From: JBFJVZ01 sp041623895
GTDB lineage: Bacteria > Planctomycetota > Planctomycetia > Pirellulales > Pirellulaceae
DNA: 10,708 nt
NCBI GenBank assembly: GCA_041623895.1
Contig: JBFJVZ010000281.1
Coordinates: 1-10,708 of the forward strand
Direction: 5' to 3'
Below, piece after piece: positions 1 to 6,659 of this stretch. The position numbers were made by a program, and so were the translations under genes. Positions within the stretch are counted from its first letter, which is position 1. Every line of letters begins with the position of its first letter. The notes below the pieces were generated by a model. It searched no databases. It was not told the origin of the DNA and worked only from the letters and a program-made list of their open reading frames with translations.

Positions 1-5
1 AATGT

Positions 6-84
6 CATGCGATTGAAAGACGGGATTAAGCGAATGGTAAATGATTTTAAGGGACTACCGCAGAGGACGCCGAGGTTCGCGGAG
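6..84. repeat. Intergenic direct repeat, copy 1
   Basis: This ~79 bp unit begins catgcgattgaaagacggga and is repeated about 194 bp downstream with a handful of substitutions and one single-base insertion. Its right end (57-84) holds the G+A-rich stretch accgcagaggacgccgagg, which has a loose internal 9 bp periodicity of the type CGCxGAGGx. Similar 'cgcagaggacgc' runs are a familiar kind of dispersed intergenic repeat in planctomycetes and other bacteria. I see no coding potential: the 67-codon reading frame across it would have to include part of the repeat twice and resembles nothing known. Confidence 0.85.
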
Positions 85-151
85 GAAAAGAAACATTGCG
101 GAACATCAACATTAGCCGCTTTCTCTGCGTCACTCCGTGTTCTCTGCGGTA
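56..151. repeat. Imperfect inverted repeat in intergenic DNA
   Basis: Positions 56-68 (taccgcagaggac) are complementary to 139-151 (gttctctgcggta) with one G-T mismatch. The arms extend loosely inward through G+A-rich (69-90) and C+T-rich (118-138) sequence that shares the ~9 bp spacing of 'ctctgcg' words. A transcript could fold back over a loop of roughly 25-70 bases. The element lies downstream of leuS and could affect its 3' end, but there is no T-run of an intrinsic terminator. Dispersed repeat is the simpler reading. Confidence 0.6.
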
Positions 152-199
152 AGAATCTTAGCATCACTATCGAGGATGCGGAGTTCCGCCGAGGAAGGA

Positions 200-279
200 C
201 ATGCGATTGAAAGACGGGATCAAGCGAATGGTAAATAATTCTTAAGGGACTACCGCAGAGGACGCCGAGGTTTGCGGAG
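200..279. repeat. Intergenic direct repeat, copy 2
   Basis: Second copy of the unit at 6-84, differing at a few positions (for example gggatcaag for gggattaag) and carrying one extra base in the A/T-rich middle. It stops about 17 bp past the end of leuS, which is read leftward, so it forms the immediate 3' flank of leuS. Unlike copy 1, it is not followed by a complementary right arm. Confidence 0.85.
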
Positions 280-295
280 CAAACGACGACGATGA

Positions 296-3127
296 CTACT
301 TGACGACCAGGTTCACCAGGCGTCCGGGCACGACGATCTGCTTGACGATATTTTTGCCTTCGGTCGATGCTTGAATCTTGGCATCGGCCAAAGCCGCCTG
401 AATCATCGCGTCTTTGTTCGCGTCGGGCGCGACATTGATCTTAGACTTGACCTTGCCATTGATCTGCACGGGGATTTCGATGCTGCTTTCGACCAAAGCG
501 GCTTCATCCCATCGTGGCCACGACTGGTGGGCGATCGATTCCTCCCCGCCCAACAGCTTCCACAGCTCTTCGCAGACGTGCGGTGCGTAGGGCGACAACA
601 AGACCAAGAACGCCTTCAAGGCCTCGGCTGGTCGCTGTTGGCAACGCGTAAAGAAGTTGGTGAACTCCATCATTCTCGCGATCGCCGTGTTGAAGCTCAT
701 GGCCTCGGTGTCTTCGCTGACCTTCTTGATCGTTTGATGCAAAACGCGACGTTGTTCTTCGTCACAGGTGACATCCGCGACTGCCGCGTGCAGGATCAAC
801 TCGTCCGCTTTGTCGTCGACGATCATTCGCCAAACTCGATCCAAAAAGTTCCGCACGCCGCCGACGCCCGCCATGCTCCAAGGCTTGGTCGCTTCCAACG
901 GCCCCATGAACATTTCGTACAGCCTTAACGAATCCGCTCCGTACTCGCGGACCACAGCATCGGGATTGACGACGTTGCCACGGCTCTTGGACATTTTGTG
1001 GGCGCGGCTGTCGACTTTGATCGATGCATCGGACTTGAGCACGAAGCCTTCGCCTTTCTTTTCGACGTCATCTTCCGTCAGCGATGTCGGCGTGGCGGGG
1101 CGTCCATCGGGGCCGACGTGGTTCTTGTCGGCATCACGTTTGACGTCGCTGGTTGTCAGCGGTTTGTTGTCGGCATCGACCCAGCCGGTAAACTCTACTT
1201 CGCCCAGAATCATGCCTTGGTTGACGAGCCTGACAAAGGGTTCGGCAGTGCTCACGTGTCCGCGGTCATGCAGCACCAGGTGCCAGAACCGAGAATACAG
1301 CAGGTGCAGCACGGCGTGTTCCGCACCGCCCACATACAAGTCGACCGGCATCCAGGCCTTTTCCATTTCGGGGTCGACCATGGCGTTCTGGTTCTTGGGA
1401 TCGATGTACCGCAAGTAGTACCAACAGGAACCGGCCCACTGCGGCATCGTGTTGGTTTCGCGGCGGTATCGTTTGCCATCGATTGTGACGTGCAGCCAGT
1501 CGTCGTCCGCTTTGGCCAACGGCGGCTCGGGGCGTCCGTGAGGTTTGAAGTCCTCCAATTCAGGCAACCGCACCGGCAACTGGTCAGGCTCGACCGCGCG
1601 CATCACGCCGGTGGGATTTCCGTCCGCGTCCAGTTCGTGCAGAATCGGAAACGGCTCGCCCCAAAAGCGTTGCCGGCTGAACAGCCAGTCACGAAGCTTG
1701 TAGTTGACCGCTTCGACCGCTTGTCCGTAATCATTCAGCCATTTTGTAATGGCAGCTTTAACCTCGTTCGTTTGGCAGCCGTCAAACTGCCCGCTATTGA
1801 TTGCTTCGCCCTCGGCAACAAAGCAAACATCGCCCGCCAGGATCGCAGCTCGCTGCGGATCATCAGCGGGCGGATCGACGACCGGGACGACGTCCAAGCC
1901 GAACTGCTTGGCAAATTCGAAATCGCGATCATCGTGCGCAGGAACGGCCATGATCGCGCCGGTGCCGTACCCGGCCAGCACATAATCGGCGACCCAAATC
2001 GGAATCGGTTTGGTATTGACGGGATTGACCGCATAACTGCCCGTGAACACGCCGGTCTTGACTTTGTCCCCTTCTGTTCGCTCGCGATCGCTCTTGAACG
2101 ACGCTTGTTCACAATACTGCTGCACCAATTCCTGTTGTTCCGCGGTCGTCAGTTGACCGACCAGCGGATGCTCCGGCGAGATCACCATGTAAGTCGCGCC
2201 AAACAGGGTATCGGGCCGGGTGGTGTAGACACGCAGCGCGTCATTGCCCGCGATTTTGGGAAACCCAAATTCGGCACGGGCCACCTGCCAGCTCTCGAAT
2301 TGTTCGCGATCGCCGATGTAAAAGTCGACTTCAGCGCCGGTGCTGCGGCCGATCCAATCTTGTTGCAGTTTCTTGATTCCGGCGGGCCACTGCAAATCAT
2401 CCAGCCCGTGCAGCAAACGTTCGGCGTAGGCCGTGATTCGCAACATCCACTGGCGTAGCGGGATTCGTTTGACGCTGTGGCCGCCAACTTCACTCTTGCC
2501 GTCCTGGACTTCTTCGTTGGCCAACACGGTCCCCAGCGCCGGGCACCAATTCACCAGCGCGTCGTCTTGATAGGCCAAGCGGTGTTGGTCGCGAAACTGC
2601 TGGACGGCCACATCGCCTTCCGCCATCACGCTGTTGGGAATGGGCAGTTCATCAATCGGCCGGCCTTTTTGTTGCTGCGGATCGAACCAGGTGTCGTACA
2701 GCACCAAAAAGATCCACTGAGTCCAGCGGAAGTATGCTTCGTCGGTCGTCGACAAAACGCGATCCCAGTCGTAACTGAAGCCGAGCATCTTCAACTGACG
2801 AGTGAAATTGTCGATGTTCCGCTGGGTCTGAATCCGGGGATGTTCGCCGGTCTTGATAGCATGCTCTTCGGCCGGCAAACCAAAAGCGTCAAAGCCCATC
2901 GGATGCAGCACGCTCTCGCCGCGCATGCGGGCAAATCGGGATACGATGTCGGTTGCTGTGTAGCCTTCCGGGTGGCCGACGTGCAGACCGTCACCGCTGG
3001 GATAGGGAAACATGTCCAGCACATACCGCTTCTTCCCGCTCGGCATCTGCGGGGTTGCAAAGGTGCGATTCTGTTCCCAGTAGGTCTGCCAGCGAGGCTC
3101 GATTTCGGCGGGGTTGTAACGGGGCAT
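296..3127 (-). CDS. leuS: Leucyl-tRNA synthetase
   Basis: Cytosolic class I aminoacyl-tRNA synthetase that charges tRNA-Leu with leucine using ATP. The 943-residue product has the class I signature HVGH at residues 49-52 within PYPSGDGLHVGHPEGY, and KMSKS at 711-715. Between them lies the CP1 editing domain, with TTRPDTLFGATYMV and GTGAIMAVPAHDDRDFEF; the latter carries the conserved Asp that holds the amino group of mischarged substrates. The WAGSCWYYLRY segment and a leucine-specific insertion precede KMSKS. The C-terminal anticodon-binding domain and the small terminal domain (IVVPGRLVNLVVK) are complete. It is longer than the 860-residue E. coli enzyme, with extra length in the editing and leucine-specific regions. 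ATG start; MPRYNPAEIEPRWQ is the normal family N-terminus. No clear Shine-Dalgarno precedes it. The stop is TAG. It stands alone, with a divergent lipoprotein gene upstream. Confidence 0.98.
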   Translation of the reverse strand: MPRYNPAEIEPRWQTYWEQNRTFATPQMPSGKKRYVLDMFPYPSGDGLHVGHPEGYTATDIVSRFARMRGESVLHPMGFDAFGLPAEEHAIKTGEHPRIQTQRNIDNFTRQLKMLGFSYDWDRVLSTTDEAYFRWTQWIFLVLYDTWFDPQQQKGRPIDELPIPNSVMAEGDVAVQQFRDQHRLAYQDDALVNWCPALGTVLANEEVQDGKSEVGGHSVKRIPLRQWMLRITAYAERLLHGLDDLQWPAGIKKLQQDWIGRSTGAEVDFYIGDREQFESWQVARAEFGFPKIAGNDALRVYTTRPDTLFGATYMVISPEHPLVGQLTTAEQQELVQQYCEQASFKSDRERTEGDKVKTGVFTGSYAVNPVNTKPIPIWVADYVLAGYGTGAIMAVPAHDDRDFEFAKQFGLDVVPVVDPPADDPQRAAILAGDVCFVAEGEAINSGQFDGCQTNEVKAAITKWLNDYGQAVEAVNYKLRDWLFSRQRFWGEPFPILHELDADGNPTGVMRAVEPDQLPVRLPELEDFKPHGRPEPPLAKADDDWLHVTIDGKRYRRETNTMPQWAGSCWYYLRYIDPKNQNAMVDPEMEKAWMPVDLYVGGAEHAVLHLLYSRFWHLVLHDRGHVSTAEPFVRLVNQGMILGEVEFTGWVDADNKPLTTSDVKRDADKNHVGPDGRPATPTSLTEDDVEKKGEGFVLKSDASIKVDSRAHKMSKSRGNVVNPDAVVREYGADSLRLYEMFMGPLEATKPWSMAGVGGVRNFLDRVWRMIVDDKADELILHAAVADVTCDEEQRRVLHQTIKKVSEDTEAMSFNTAIARMMEFTNFFTRCQQRPAEALKAFLVLLSPYAPHVCEELWKLLGGEESIAHQSWPRWDEAALVESSIEIPVQINGKVKSKINVAPDANKDAMIQAALADAKIQASTEGKNIVKQIVVPGRLVNLVVK

Positions 3128-3167
3128 AACAATTCTGAGTTGGGCGAAATGTCAAAGGTTCACGGCA

Positions 3168-3192
3168 GATTCTAAGAGGCGGATTCTAAGAG
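3168..3192. repeat. Short tandem duplication upstream of leuS
   Basis: The 11-mer gattctaagag occurs at 3168-3178 and again at 3182-3192, a 14 bp period. It lies in the 221 bp gap between the divergent leuS and lipoprotein genes, about 40-65 bp upstream of the leuS start. It could be a slippage product or a direct-repeat protein-binding site; nothing in the sequence decides between them. The rest of the gap (3128-3348) holds no gene or convincing promoter that I can see. Confidence 0.5.
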
Positions 3193-3348
3193 ATCGCGGT
3201 GATCTCGGAAGGTGGATCGGTTTGGCCGCAAGGATGGGGTCCGTGCCCTCATCCCGGCGATTGGACCGGTGCCCCCGGTTTTCCATGTTTCACGCGGTCA
3301 GCAACTCGAACTTGACCTCTGCAATTCCCGCTCGGTACAGATCGCTGC

Positions 3349-4287
3349 ATGAAATCCCCAAAGCCACTGGTGATCTTAGTATTCATCGGCTCCTGGGCGG
3401 TATCCGGTTGCCGCATGGGTGTGCCCGTGCACACTTGGAAACCTGCGGCCCTGGAATCAACCGTTGGCAAGCGAGTGGTGCTGGCCGAGATCGTCGGTCC
3501 AAGGGATCTGGCCGATGATCTGCAACAGCGGTTGTTGGCAGGCGCTCCGCGCGACATCGGCCGCAAGACAACGTTGGTGGACAGCAAAGATCTGGAGGAC
3601 AAATCGCAAATTCAGCTGGCCGCCGCCAGCAACACGGAAACGAGCGACGTGGTCTTGGCTTCCGTCGCCCGTGCGGAGGGCTACGACTACGTGTTGGCGG
3701 GCGAAGTGCTGGAAGATTTCAGCCACCACAAGCAAGGAAAAGAGGCCGAGCGGCTGAAGGTTTCTTGGCGTTTATTTGCCTTGGGCGATCAACGGTCCGC
3801 CGGTGGCGTACCGGTCGTGGTCGACACCGAGTCGGCACTGCGGCGGTATCCCGACTTGGCGCTGGCGGGCAGCGAAGCGGATTTGCTGAAAGCGGCGGCG
3901 GTACGAGACACCTATCGTTTGATCACAGCTTCGATTCAGAAAGACCGCGCACGACTGGCGATACCCTATCTGCTGCCAGGCAGCAAGGAGACCCGCCGGG
4001 GCAACATAGCCGCGTTGAAGGGGCGTTGGAATGAAGCCGAAGAGATTTGGAGCAAAGTCGCCGAACAGCATCCCACGCAAACCGCGGCAATCCACAACCT
4101 GGCTTTAGCTGCTGCCGCTGCGCAAGACTTCTCGCGGGCAAAGGAGCTGGCTCGTAAAGCCATTCGACGCCAACCAAACCAGCTGCACAAGCAAACATTG
4201 GTTTGGATTGAACTTCGCCAGCGAGACTATCACGAGGCCTTCGACTTGCCTGATCCACCCGAAGGCTGGTTCGTGACGGGCGAATGA
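3349..4287 (+). CDS. TPR-containing lipoprotein of unknown function
   Basis: The 312-residue product starts with a lipoprotein signal peptide: a Lys-containing n-region, a hydrophobic stretch at residues 7-18, and lipobox V-S-G-C with acylated Cys21. It should therefore be anchored in a membrane facing the periplasm. Residues ~40-130 (KRVVLAEIVGP, TTLVDSKDLED, AEGYDYVLAGEVLEDF) show the 'old/young word' pattern of small outer-membrane accessory lipoproteins such as CsgG, LpoB, the TolB N-domain or DUF6340, which ends in a 'GYDYVLxGE' strand. This resemblance is by eye only. Residues 218-276 form about two TPR-like helical hairpins (GRWNEAEEIWSKVAEQHP; AAIHNLALAAAAAQDF...AKELARKAIRRQP), suggesting a protein-protein docking role. 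The ATG start is chosen because it begins the signal peptide; no Shine-Dalgarno is evident. Convergent with the binding-protein gene downstream. The function cannot be named; lipoprotein status is fairly sure. Confidence 0.85.
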   Translation: MKSPKPLVILVFIGSWAVSGCRMGVPVHTWKPAALESTVGKRVVLAEIVGPRDLADDLQQRLLAGAPRDIGRKTTLVDSKDLEDKSQIQLAAASNTETSDVVLASVARAEGYDYVLAGEVLEDFSHHKQGKEAERLKVSWRLFALGDQRSAGGVPVVVDTESALRRYPDLALAGSEADLLKAAAVRDTYRLITASIQKDRARLAIPYLLPGSKETRRGNIAALKGRWNEAEEIWSKVAEQHPTQTAAIHNLALAAAAAQDFSRAKELARKAIRRQPNQLHKQTLVWIELRQRDYHEAFDLPDPPEGWFVTGE

Positions 4288-4299
4288 GTCTGTCAGTCG

Positions 4300-4318
4300 T
4301 CCGACTCTCCGAGTCGGA
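4300..4318. terminator. Hairpin between convergent genes
   Basis: The sequence tccgactctccgagtcgga is an 8 bp perfect stem (4300-4307 with 4311-4318) closing a 3-base loop. It sits in the 35 bp gap between two convergent stop codons, where a bidirectional terminator would be expected. There is no T-tract on either side, so intrinsic termination is uncertain. A transcript-end stabilising hairpin is equally possible. Confidence 0.5.
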
Positions 4319-4322
4319 ATCC

Positions 4323-5423
4323 CTACAGGCCTTCAAAGAGTGCTGGCACGGGCACGTCACCTAGTTCATCGATAATGCCTTGGCTGCGTTCCTGGGCGTT
4401 TAACACTTCCATCTTGCCGACAAACAGCATCACCTTACCCCCGTCCGGGGCGGCTTCTTTGATCAGTTTCCCCGCGGCGCGGCCGGCCATGTAGTTACTG
4501 GTCCCCAAGTAGAAGGCACGCTTGGACGCCGGCGCGTCACTGTCTTGGCAAATCACCGTCATCTTTTCGCACGCTTCGTTGATCATGGCGACCTGATTTT
4601 CCGGGTCGATGGGGCTGATGGCGACGCCGTCGATCTTGTTGGCTGCGTTGGTTTCCAAGAACCTTTTTTGTTCTTCGATCGATCCTTGCGAAGGCATCTG
4701 CACATCAACCTGGCAGCCGAACTGCTTTGCCGCTTGGTTACATCCGAATTCGGACAGTGTCCAGAAAGGATCGATACTGTTGGAAATGAAGGCAACGCGA
4801 ACACCCTTGCCGTCCAATTGCGAGTCGGGCGACAACAGGGGGCCGTTGCCAGCCTTGATGGCTTCGATCTTTTCCGAAAACGCCTGCACGTTGTCGCCCT
4901 TGATCGCTTCGTGCGGAATGAACAGTAAGCCGGAATCGGGGACGTCGACCTTTTGCCCTTTGGCAATCGATGTCAACCATTCGACGCTTCGATAACCGAA
5001 GGCGTAGGGGTTCTGTACGATCGTGCCGTAAACTGTTCCTTCGCTTATCCCCGCCAGTGTCTCGGCGTGTTCGTCAAAGCCAACGACTTTGACTTTGCCG
5101 ACCGCATCGCTGCTCCGCAAAGCGGCCAGGATCATCGGCGTGTTGTTGCTCCACAAGCCAACCAAACACGCCACGTCGGGGTGGGTCAGCAGAGTCGTTT
5201 CCGCGTTTTCCTTGGCTTTGCTATTGTCCTGATTGTCTGTCAAGATCCCCAGCACGGTGTACTTGCCCGCCTGTTTGGGGAAGCCTTCGTTGCTGGGCTC
5301 AGTCGATGTTTGGGACGTGCCGGCCGACGTGCTGGTGGACGTGCCGGTAGAGGTGGTTTGGCGGGAGCGATCACATCCGATTGATAGCAATGCGGCGGTC
5401 AGGAAGAGGCAAAAAAGACGCAC
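4323..5423 (-). CDS. Circularly permuted sugar-binding lipoprotein
   Basis: Type I periplasmic binding protein of the ribose/xylose-binding class (Peripla_BP_4-like), probably a lipid-anchored ligand receptor. I place the start at GTG 5421-5423 (366 aa), because it gives a compact signal peptide, MRLFCLFLTAALLSIGC, with lipobox L-S-I-G and Cys17. An in-frame TTG at 5469-5471 would add 16 residues with three cysteines. An AGG lies 8 bases before the GTG. Residues ~18-50 are a Ser/Thr-rich linker. The domain order is unusual. Residues ~54-190 match what is normally the C-terminal half (TVLGILTDNQDN, THPDVACLVGLWSNNTP, VVGFDEHAETL, GTIVQNPYAFGY). Residues ~208-366 match the normal N-terminal half (VRVAFISNSIDPFW, DGVAISPIDPENQ, GGKVMLFVGKMEVLNAQERS). 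By analogy with RbsB, ligand-contact positions are kept: F220/W221, D294, R346, N94, D117 and Q137. No permease or ATPase partner is adjacent. Family assignment is strong; the ligand is unknown. Confidence 0.92.
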   Translation of the reverse strand: MRLFCLFLTAALLSIGCDRSRQTTSTGTSTSTSAGTSQTSTEPSNEGFPKQAGKYTVLGILTDNQDNSKAKENAETTLLTHPDVACLVGLWSNNTPMILAALRSSDAVGKVKVVGFDEHAETLAGISEGTVYGTIVQNPYAFGYRSVEWLTSIAKGQKVDVPDSGLLFIPHEAIKGDNVQAFSEKIEAIKAGNGPLLSPDSQLDGKGVRVAFISNSIDPFWTLSEFGCNQAAKQFGCQVDVQMPSQGSIEEQKRFLETNAANKIDGVAISPIDPENQVAMINEACEKMTVICQDSDAPASKRAFYLGTSNYMAGRAAGKLIKEAAPDGGKVMLFVGKMEVLNAQERSQGIIDELGDVPVPALFEGL

Positions 5424-5648
5424 GGGGATTACCTGTGGGAATGGAGTTCGGCAAGAAACGCAGAAGCACAAGAATATCGAAGATTGAAATCAATTACCAA
5501 TCAGTGGCTGCCCAGGGGTCGTGGCATGCACATCATCCTAGCCAAGTTGCCAGCCCAAGTGTTGAAGCAAAATGATTGAACGGATCAGGAAGAATCGGTC
5601 GACTTTAACAATGCCCTGGTATTTTCCGGTCCAGTCATCGGGGGTTCG

Positions 5649-6572
5649 ATGTCATCCGCTGGAACGTCGATGCTGATTACGATGCGCCTGTCCATTGTGC
5701 CCTCGCCAGGCGAACCGAGATTCTCACCCAGGGATGCAGAGATCGTGACATACGTTTCGTCGGGAGCCCAGGCAAACACGGCACGTCCATCGATTCTAGG
5801 AATTTGGCGACTCGGCCAAGTCATGCATGCCGGCAGATTCGCCGAATTGTCGCTGGCGCAGCCAGCAGACGCGGAGGGCAGCCCTCGTTGGGATTACGTG
5901 TTGAAACGGGCACTGGGAGCCGAGTCGAACCCGGAAAGCTTACGGCAAATCGCTCAATTCACGGCTGCCGCAACCAATGTCTCGCATCCCAATCTGGTGC
6001 CCCTCTTGGATGCTTCTGTGTCCGGAGCGTTTCCGTACATCGTGATGCCTCGTATCGAAGGCATTACGATGCAAATGTACTTGGACAGCGGCCAACAAAA
6101 ACCGTTACCGGTGGCGTTGTGGCTGATTCGTCAAGTCGCGCAAGCATTGTCGGCCATTCACGCATCGGGCTGGGTCCACGGCGACGTCAAACCAGACAAT
6201 GTGATCGTCGGATCGTGCGGGCATGTGACCCTGATTGACTTGGGGTTTGCAGCACAGGTGCACACCGTTAACGGTAGCCAGTTTCGGGGTACGCCCGAGT
6301 ACGCGGCGCCGGAACTGCTCAAGGGGAACATGGCTGCTCTGCCCGCTAGTGATATGTTCGCGCTCGGTCGCATGCTTTGGCGCTGGCTAACACAAGTCGC
6401 GGGATCGAACGATCGAGGCTTGGAGCCGGTGGCGGAATTGATTGAGCGGCTGGTGGAAAACGATCCCGGAAAGCGACCCACCGCTGAGGCGGCGGCCAAG
6501 GACCTGCTCCGCCTGGAAATCAGCACGCTGGGCCAGCATTTTGATCCGCTGACAATCCGCCGCGCCGCATAA
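5649..6572 (+). CDS. Soluble Hanks-type Ser/Thr protein kinase
   Basis: Probable eukaryotic-like protein kinase of 307 residues. Visible landmarks are the Lys of the VAIK position (K86 in DYVLKRAL), HPNLVPLLD at 113-121, hinge VMPRIEG, and the catalytic loop HGDVKPDN at 177-184 (Asp179, Lys181, Asn184). The metal-binding DLG is at 197-199, then GTPEYAAPE at 214-222, and the closing Arg is in DPGKRPT. The catalytic-loop Arg is replaced by Gly (HGD rather than HRD). The glycine-rich loop is degenerate (LGQVMHAGRFAEL, 55-67), and the region where the helix-C Glu should fall reads QFT, so activity may be low or atypically controlled. There is no transmembrane segment and no PASTA or other sensor domain; the protein ends soon after the kinase fold. 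The first ~45 residues are not kinase-like. ATG 5649 was chosen, but Met8 and Met12 are alternatives; only a G-run near the start hints at ribosome binding. Divergent from the binding-protein gene. Substrates unknown. Confidence 0.9.
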   Translation: MSSAGTSMLITMRLSIVPSPGEPRFSPRDAEIVTYVSSGAQANTARPSILGIWRLGQVMHAGRFAELSLAQPADAEGSPRWDYVLKRALGAESNPESLRQIAQFTAAATNVSHPNLVPLLDASVSGAFPYIVMPRIEGITMQMYLDSGQQKPLPVALWLIRQVAQALSAIHASGWVHGDVKPDNVIVGSCGHVTLIDLGFAAQVHTVNGSQFRGTPEYAAPELLKGNMAALPASDMFALGRMLWRWLTQVAGSNDRGLEPVAELIERLVENDPGKRPTAEAAAKDLLRLEISTLGQHFDPLTIRRAA

Positions 6573-6659
6573 AACACTTGCCGAGTTGACGTAGCGAAAG
6601 TGGGAAGACTTCCGAAGGACGTAGTGCGGAGTTTTTCCGAAACCTCGACGGCATTGTGT

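Noticed and set aside
7..210. 67-codon open frame in the left intergenic repeats
   Set aside because: It runs through the dispersed repeat and its inverted arm, has no ribosome binding site and no recognisable product.
998..2458. Long plus-strand open frame of 486 codons inside leuS
   Set aside because: It is entirely antisense to a clear leuS; its protein is unlike any family and rich in mirrored codon artefacts. A shadow frame in GC-rich DNA.
3312..3340. TTGACC promoter-like hexamer before the lipoprotein gene
   Set aside because: The matching -10 (near gtacag) is poor and would leave almost no leader before the ATG at 3349.
5424..5471. TTG start extending the permuted binding protein by 16 residues
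   Set aside because: The extension (CFCVSCRTPFPQVIP) spoils the signal peptide n-region. A weak promoter-like pair on the minus strand (TTGGTA at 5495-5500, TATTCT at 5471-5476, 18 bp apart) would put transcription start inside it. The promoter itself is too weak to list.
6588..6639. Possible terminator or repeat between kinase and importer
   Set aside because: There is a duplicated gacgtag (6588-6594, 6618-6624), a ggaag/cttcc pair with a 1-base loop, and a 4 bp cgga/tccg pair around a T-run. None makes a credible hairpin.
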